A DNA stretch of 64,000 bases from Bacteroidales bacterium UBA4345. GTDB lineage: Bacteria; Bacteroidota; Bacteroidia; Bacteroidales; Paludibacteraceae. The stretch spans positions 9,217 through 73,216 of the forward strand of contig DGTD01000036.1 in the NCBI GenBank assembly GCA_002396385.1, read 5' to 3'. Positions 61,460 to 64,000 of this stretch are shown here, piece after piece. The notes under the pieces were generated by a model. The model saw nothing but the letters and a program-made list of their open reading frames with translations. It made no database searches and was not told the origin of the DNA. The translations under genes were made by a program, and so were the position numbers. Every line of letters begins with the position of its first letter. Position 1 is the first letter of the stretch.

Positions 61460-62527
61460 TTATTTGACTCTCAGTTCTTGGCCGATGCTCAAAGCATCGC
61501 TCGTCAGGTTGTTCCACTCTTTAATCTGTTGCACCGTACAACCTGCCCGTCTGGCTATGTTGTAGAGCGTGTCACCTTTTTGAACCTTGTGTATATTCCC
61601 GCTAATGGTGTTTGCTCCATCAGCCTGTGTAGGCTTTGTGTTTGAAGAGTCATTTCCCGTTCTTGTGCTGTCGGCATTCTCCGCCGGCTTTACCTTTGCG
61701 GTATCGTTTTTAACGGTGTTGTTTTTGAAGGCGTTCTCAACTGTTTCCTTCGCGTTTCGCTTGCTCGTACGGCTATCGTCAGCTGGGGTGTTGTCTTGCC
61801 TGGTGTTGCGTGTCTTGTCCGTTTCAGTGGACTTGTCTCCCGTCTTCTCACTCTTATTCTTCTGCGTCTTCCCAGTCTCAACTGGTTGTTGTCCGCCTTC
61901 TTCCCGTTTGTGTCTTCTGTGTCGTTCCTTCAATTCTTTTCCGTCGTCAACTGGCTTGTTGGAAGTTTTTGAAGTTGCCTGTTCGCTGGCAACCTCTTGG
62001 CCGAATTTTTTCAACGCGCGGCGCAGTTTCTTGTTGTCGGTGATGCGCCGGCCCGTCACATAGCGGTCGTCGTAGTATTTGGTGTCGCTGCGGCTGATGG
62101 TTACCCCAACCGAACTAGAAGCGTGTATAAAGGTGAAAACGCCGTTGTTGTTTTCCACAACAATGCCCACATGCCCGACAGTGCGCCCTATCTTGCTACC
62201 GTTAAAGCAGACCAGGTCGCCGGTCTTCAAGCGTTTGCGTTTTCGTATTTTCTTTCCGTCCTTGGCTTGTAGGGCGCTTGTACGGCTTAGTTCAATACCC
62301 AGCTGTTTGTAGCAGTATTGGGTGAAACCGCTGCAGTCGAACGCATACGGACCGGTAGCCCCGTTCCTGTACGGTCTGCGCTCCAGCGTCTTGGTGTAGT
62401 CAATCCACTTCTCCAGACTCTCGTATGCTGGTGCTTGTGTTATGTCTACCTGGGCAAAAGTGTCAGTTAATGCCGCAAGCAGGAAAAAAAGTAGGAAGAT
62501 GGTCCTGTTTGGTGTATGTTTCCTCAT
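61460..62527 (-). CDS. Exported NlpC/P60 endopeptidase with C-terminal LysM
   Basis: 355 residues. Signal peptide about 1-25. NlpC/P60 domain 35-175 with the triad Cys65 (FDCSGFTQYCY), His119 (TVGHVGIVVE) and His135 (IHASSSVG). Residues 190-305 are a Lys/Thr/Asn-rich linker. LysM at about 311-354 (HKVQKGDTLYNIARRAGC). It would cut peptide stems of peptidoglycan, held to the wall by LysM. 21 bp upstream of ybaK. Confidence 0.93.
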   Translation of the reverse strand: MRKHTPNRTIFLLFFLLAALTDTFAQVDITQAPAYESLEKWIDYTKTLERRPYRNGATGPYAFDCSGFTQYCYKQLGIELSRTSALQAKDGKKIRKRKRLKTGDLVCFNGSKIGRTVGHVGIVVENNNGVFTFIHASSSVGVTISRSDTKYYDDRYVTGRRITDNKKLRRALKKFGQEVASEQATSKTSNKPVDDGKELKERHRRHKREEGGQQPVETGKTQKNKSEKTGDKSTETDKTRNTRQDNTPADDSRTSKRNAKETVENAFKNNTVKNDTAKVKPAENADSTRTGNDSSNTKPTQADGANTISGNIHKVQKGDTLYNIARRAGCTVQQIKEWNNLTSDALSIGQELRVK

Positions 62528-62560
62528 GTCTGTTGTTTTCTGTGTTTGTGCCAGTATGTT

Positions 62561-63808
62561 TCAATAGTTGCTCTTAATGGCGCCTATCTGGTAGGAGCGC
62601 CTACCGTATCCTATTATGAAGTTCAACCTTTCGGGGTCAACGGCTTTGAATGCGCTGTCAAGGTCTTCCTGTTGGCAGTTCTTGAAGGTGTGTATGGGCT
62701 TTACGTATTTTCCCCAAAACATACATTTGAAACCGGCTTTCCGCAAGTCGGAGTATTTGATGCCCGAGTCGTCTTCCAGTATGAAACGGCATTTTTTGAG
62801 AATGGTGTTCCTTATTTTCGAGTAGTTGTTGTAGTGGGGCAGGTACGACGCCGCCTTCAGGTAGCCGGCGCTGGTCTCGGGCTTCAAATGGTTTTCCAAA
62901 AATTCGCACAGGGGCTTGTCAAATTTAAGTCCGTTGTTGCTGAGGTCGCAACGGATGTAGGTGATGGTTTGGCGTTTACCCTTTTTGCTGACTTCCATAC
63001 GCATAACGTTCGGCGTTTTAGAACTTTCGGTCTCTATGCTGCCGTCTGGTTGCAGTTGTCCGATCTCTATATTGTCTATGCTGCGGTATTCCCGGCCCAT
63101 AAACATCATCAGCACCGGCAACACACCGTCGACCTCATTGTTGCGCAAGTCTTTCTCCATTCTGCCGGTTACGAAGAAACTGTTGCCCCAAATGTTCAGG
63201 GTACTGTGGTAGAGCGCGTTGGCAAGCCGTGCCGCTTCTTCCTCGTTCATATAGGCGTTGGGTTGTGGTATACTGCCTATGGGTTCGGCTGCCAGTAAGA
63301 TGTATTCGTCGGCGTTGGGGAAGAAAGTGTGAACGTAGGGCCAGTCTGGTCCGCTGAATGCGTAGAGCACTTGTTTGCAGTCGGTGGTGAGGGGCGTTAT
63401 GTTCTGTTCCGTCCATATGGAGGCTTTTGCGGCATTTTTGCGGTAGTTGTTCCACATGGTCCACATTTTCTGCTGGTAGGTTACCCATTTCGGAAATTGT
63501 GTAAGGCCATGGTAGATGTTGGTACTGTCAATTCGCATACCCACCAGGTATTGTGCCAGTTGGTTCCAAAGCTGGCTTTGCTCTTTCTGCAAATCGTGTG
63601 CGGGTGGTGTGCTGTCGACAGCTATGGTGTCGTCGTCGGTTGTTGAATCGGGATATTTCTCCTCCAACATTTCGTACACACCTTTAGCCGCCTTCACATG
63701 CTCTAACAACGAGGTGTCGGCTTCAACGGTCTTACTCCAATGGCAGCTGCTTGCCAGAATGCAGAGGGTTGCGACGAGTAATATAAGATGTTTCTTCTGT
63801 AACTTCAT
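62561..63808 (-). CDS. Lipoprotein of unknown function
   Basis: 415 residues. Lipobox ILASSC with Cys22, then a helical part and a compact domain with FSGPDWPYVHTFFPNADEYIL, MGREYRSIDNIE and ITYIRCDLSNNGL. These blocks look conserved, but I cannot name the family. It precedes the NlpC/LysM gene by 33 bp on the same strand, so a cell-wall link is possible. A TAAATTTG -7 box lies at 63813-63820. Confidence 0.75.
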   Translation of the reverse strand: MKLQKKHLILLVATLCILASSCHWSKTVEADTSLLEHVKAAKGVYEMLEEKYPDSTTDDDTIAVDSTPPAHDLQKEQSQLWNQLAQYLVGMRIDSTNIYHGLTQFPKWVTYQQKMWTMWNNYRKNAAKASIWTEQNITPLTTDCKQVLYAFSGPDWPYVHTFFPNADEYILLAAEPIGSIPQPNAYMNEEEAARLANALYHSTLNIWGNSFFVTGRMEKDLRNNEVDGVLPVLMMFMGREYRSIDNIEIGQLQPDGSIETESSKTPNVMRMEVSKKGKRQTITYIRCDLSNNGLKFDKPLCEFLENHLKPETSAGYLKAASYLPHYNNYSKIRNTILKKCRFILEDDSGIKYSDLRKAGFKCMFWGKYVKPIHTFKNCQQEDLDSAFKAVDPERLNFIIGYGRRSYQIGAIKSNY

Positions 63809-63861
63809 ATCACAAATTTAGTATAATTTTCTCCCTTTTGTTCATAACTTCTTCTCGAACC

Positions 63862-63893
63862 TTTGCTTTTCTCATAAAAAAGTTCTAATTTTG
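63862..63893 (+). promoter_or_regulatory. Promoter of the small basic protein gene
   Basis: -33 TTTG at 63862-63865, 20-bp spacer, -7 TAATTTTG at 63886-63893. The leader to the ATG at 63975 is about 75 nt. It is divergent from the lipoprotein promoter. Confidence 0.75.
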
Positions 63894-63974
63894 TTGACCG
63901 ATTTTAGGAGGTGAATTCTGCTCGACTTTTATCGCAATATTCAAAATATATAAACTTTTAAATTTTTAAGGATT

Positions 63975-64000
63975 ATGCCAAGCGGAAAGAAAAGAAAAAG
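63975..64000 (+). CDS. Small basic AURKAIP1/COX24-like protein, cut by the window edge
   Basis: Only MPSGKKRK plus two bases of the next codon are inside the window. This N-terminus matches, from memory, the roughly 30-residue Lys/Arg-rich protein of Bacteroidota annotated as AURKAIP1/COX24 domain-containing, a homologue of a mitochondrial small-subunit ribosomal protein. The strong promoter upstream supports a real gene. Confidence 0.7.

Overview
The window is a bacterial chromosome segment from the Bacteroidales (phylum Bacteroidota). The support for this is: promoters of the TAnnTTTG / TTTG type, almost no Shine-Dalgarno sequences, many Cys-lipidated lipoproteins, families largely confined to the phylum (DUF4270, DUF3316, BT_3928-like DoxX protein, DUF1599), the pyrG-yidC and DUF1599 / BT_3928-like / tpiA gene orders, and a final gene starting MPSGKKRKR. 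I cannot name the genus from sequence alone. There is no rRNA, CRISPR array, insertion sequence, prophage or integrative element; the only tRNA found is tRNA-Gly(GCC).

Layout. 1-5.0 kb: a CE6-type esterase cut by the left edge, then an MBOAT / SGNH pair probably acting in surface-polysaccharide O-acylation. 5.2-13.0 kb: parE, tRNA-Gly, a CTP synthase gene that has lost catalytic residues, yidC and a sodium/solute symporter. 13.0-21.3 kb: a minus-strand surface-glycan block with four family 2 glycosyltransferases, a flippase, a beta-barrel protein, a GH16 hydrolase and a lipoprotein. 21.3-31.1 kb: HD hydrolase, membrane-bound AraC-type regulator, the tpiA operon, a NUDIX / FHA group, lipoproteins and a DUF4143 ATPase. 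31.2-31.5 kb: an eleven-copy 33-bp tandem repeat. 31.7-36.7 kb: Pth2, two sister TerB/J-domain membrane proteins, thiD and a GC-rich membrane protein. 36.7-40.4 kb: half-size glycogen synthase, DUF4270, ruvX, def. 40.4-46.1 kb: minus-strand genes for a TerB protein, DUF2461, lytic transglycosylase, a universal stress protein, an S41 peptidase and DUF3316. 46.2-53.7 kb: TPR protein, a winged-helix / CreD module with two matching operators, a VWA protein, a candidate small RNA and an unrecognised protein. 53.7-63.8 kb: pepD, GNAT, CE1 esterase, transglutaminase, a broken small gene, an HI0933-type flavoprotein, ybaK, an NlpC/LysM hydrolase and a lipoprotein. The last gene is cut by the right edge.

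How the genes fit together: most are housekeeping or envelope functions. The glycan block, the acyltransferase pair, the lytic transglycosylase and the NlpC/LysM hydrolase all concern the cell surface. The regulatory element best supported by the sequence is the near-identical 19-bp palindrome in front of both transcription units of the winged-helix / CreD module. The most surprising gene is pyrG: it sits in its usual place beside yidC with an intact 543-codon frame, but lacks the P-loop lysine, the glutaminase cysteine and other active-site residues.
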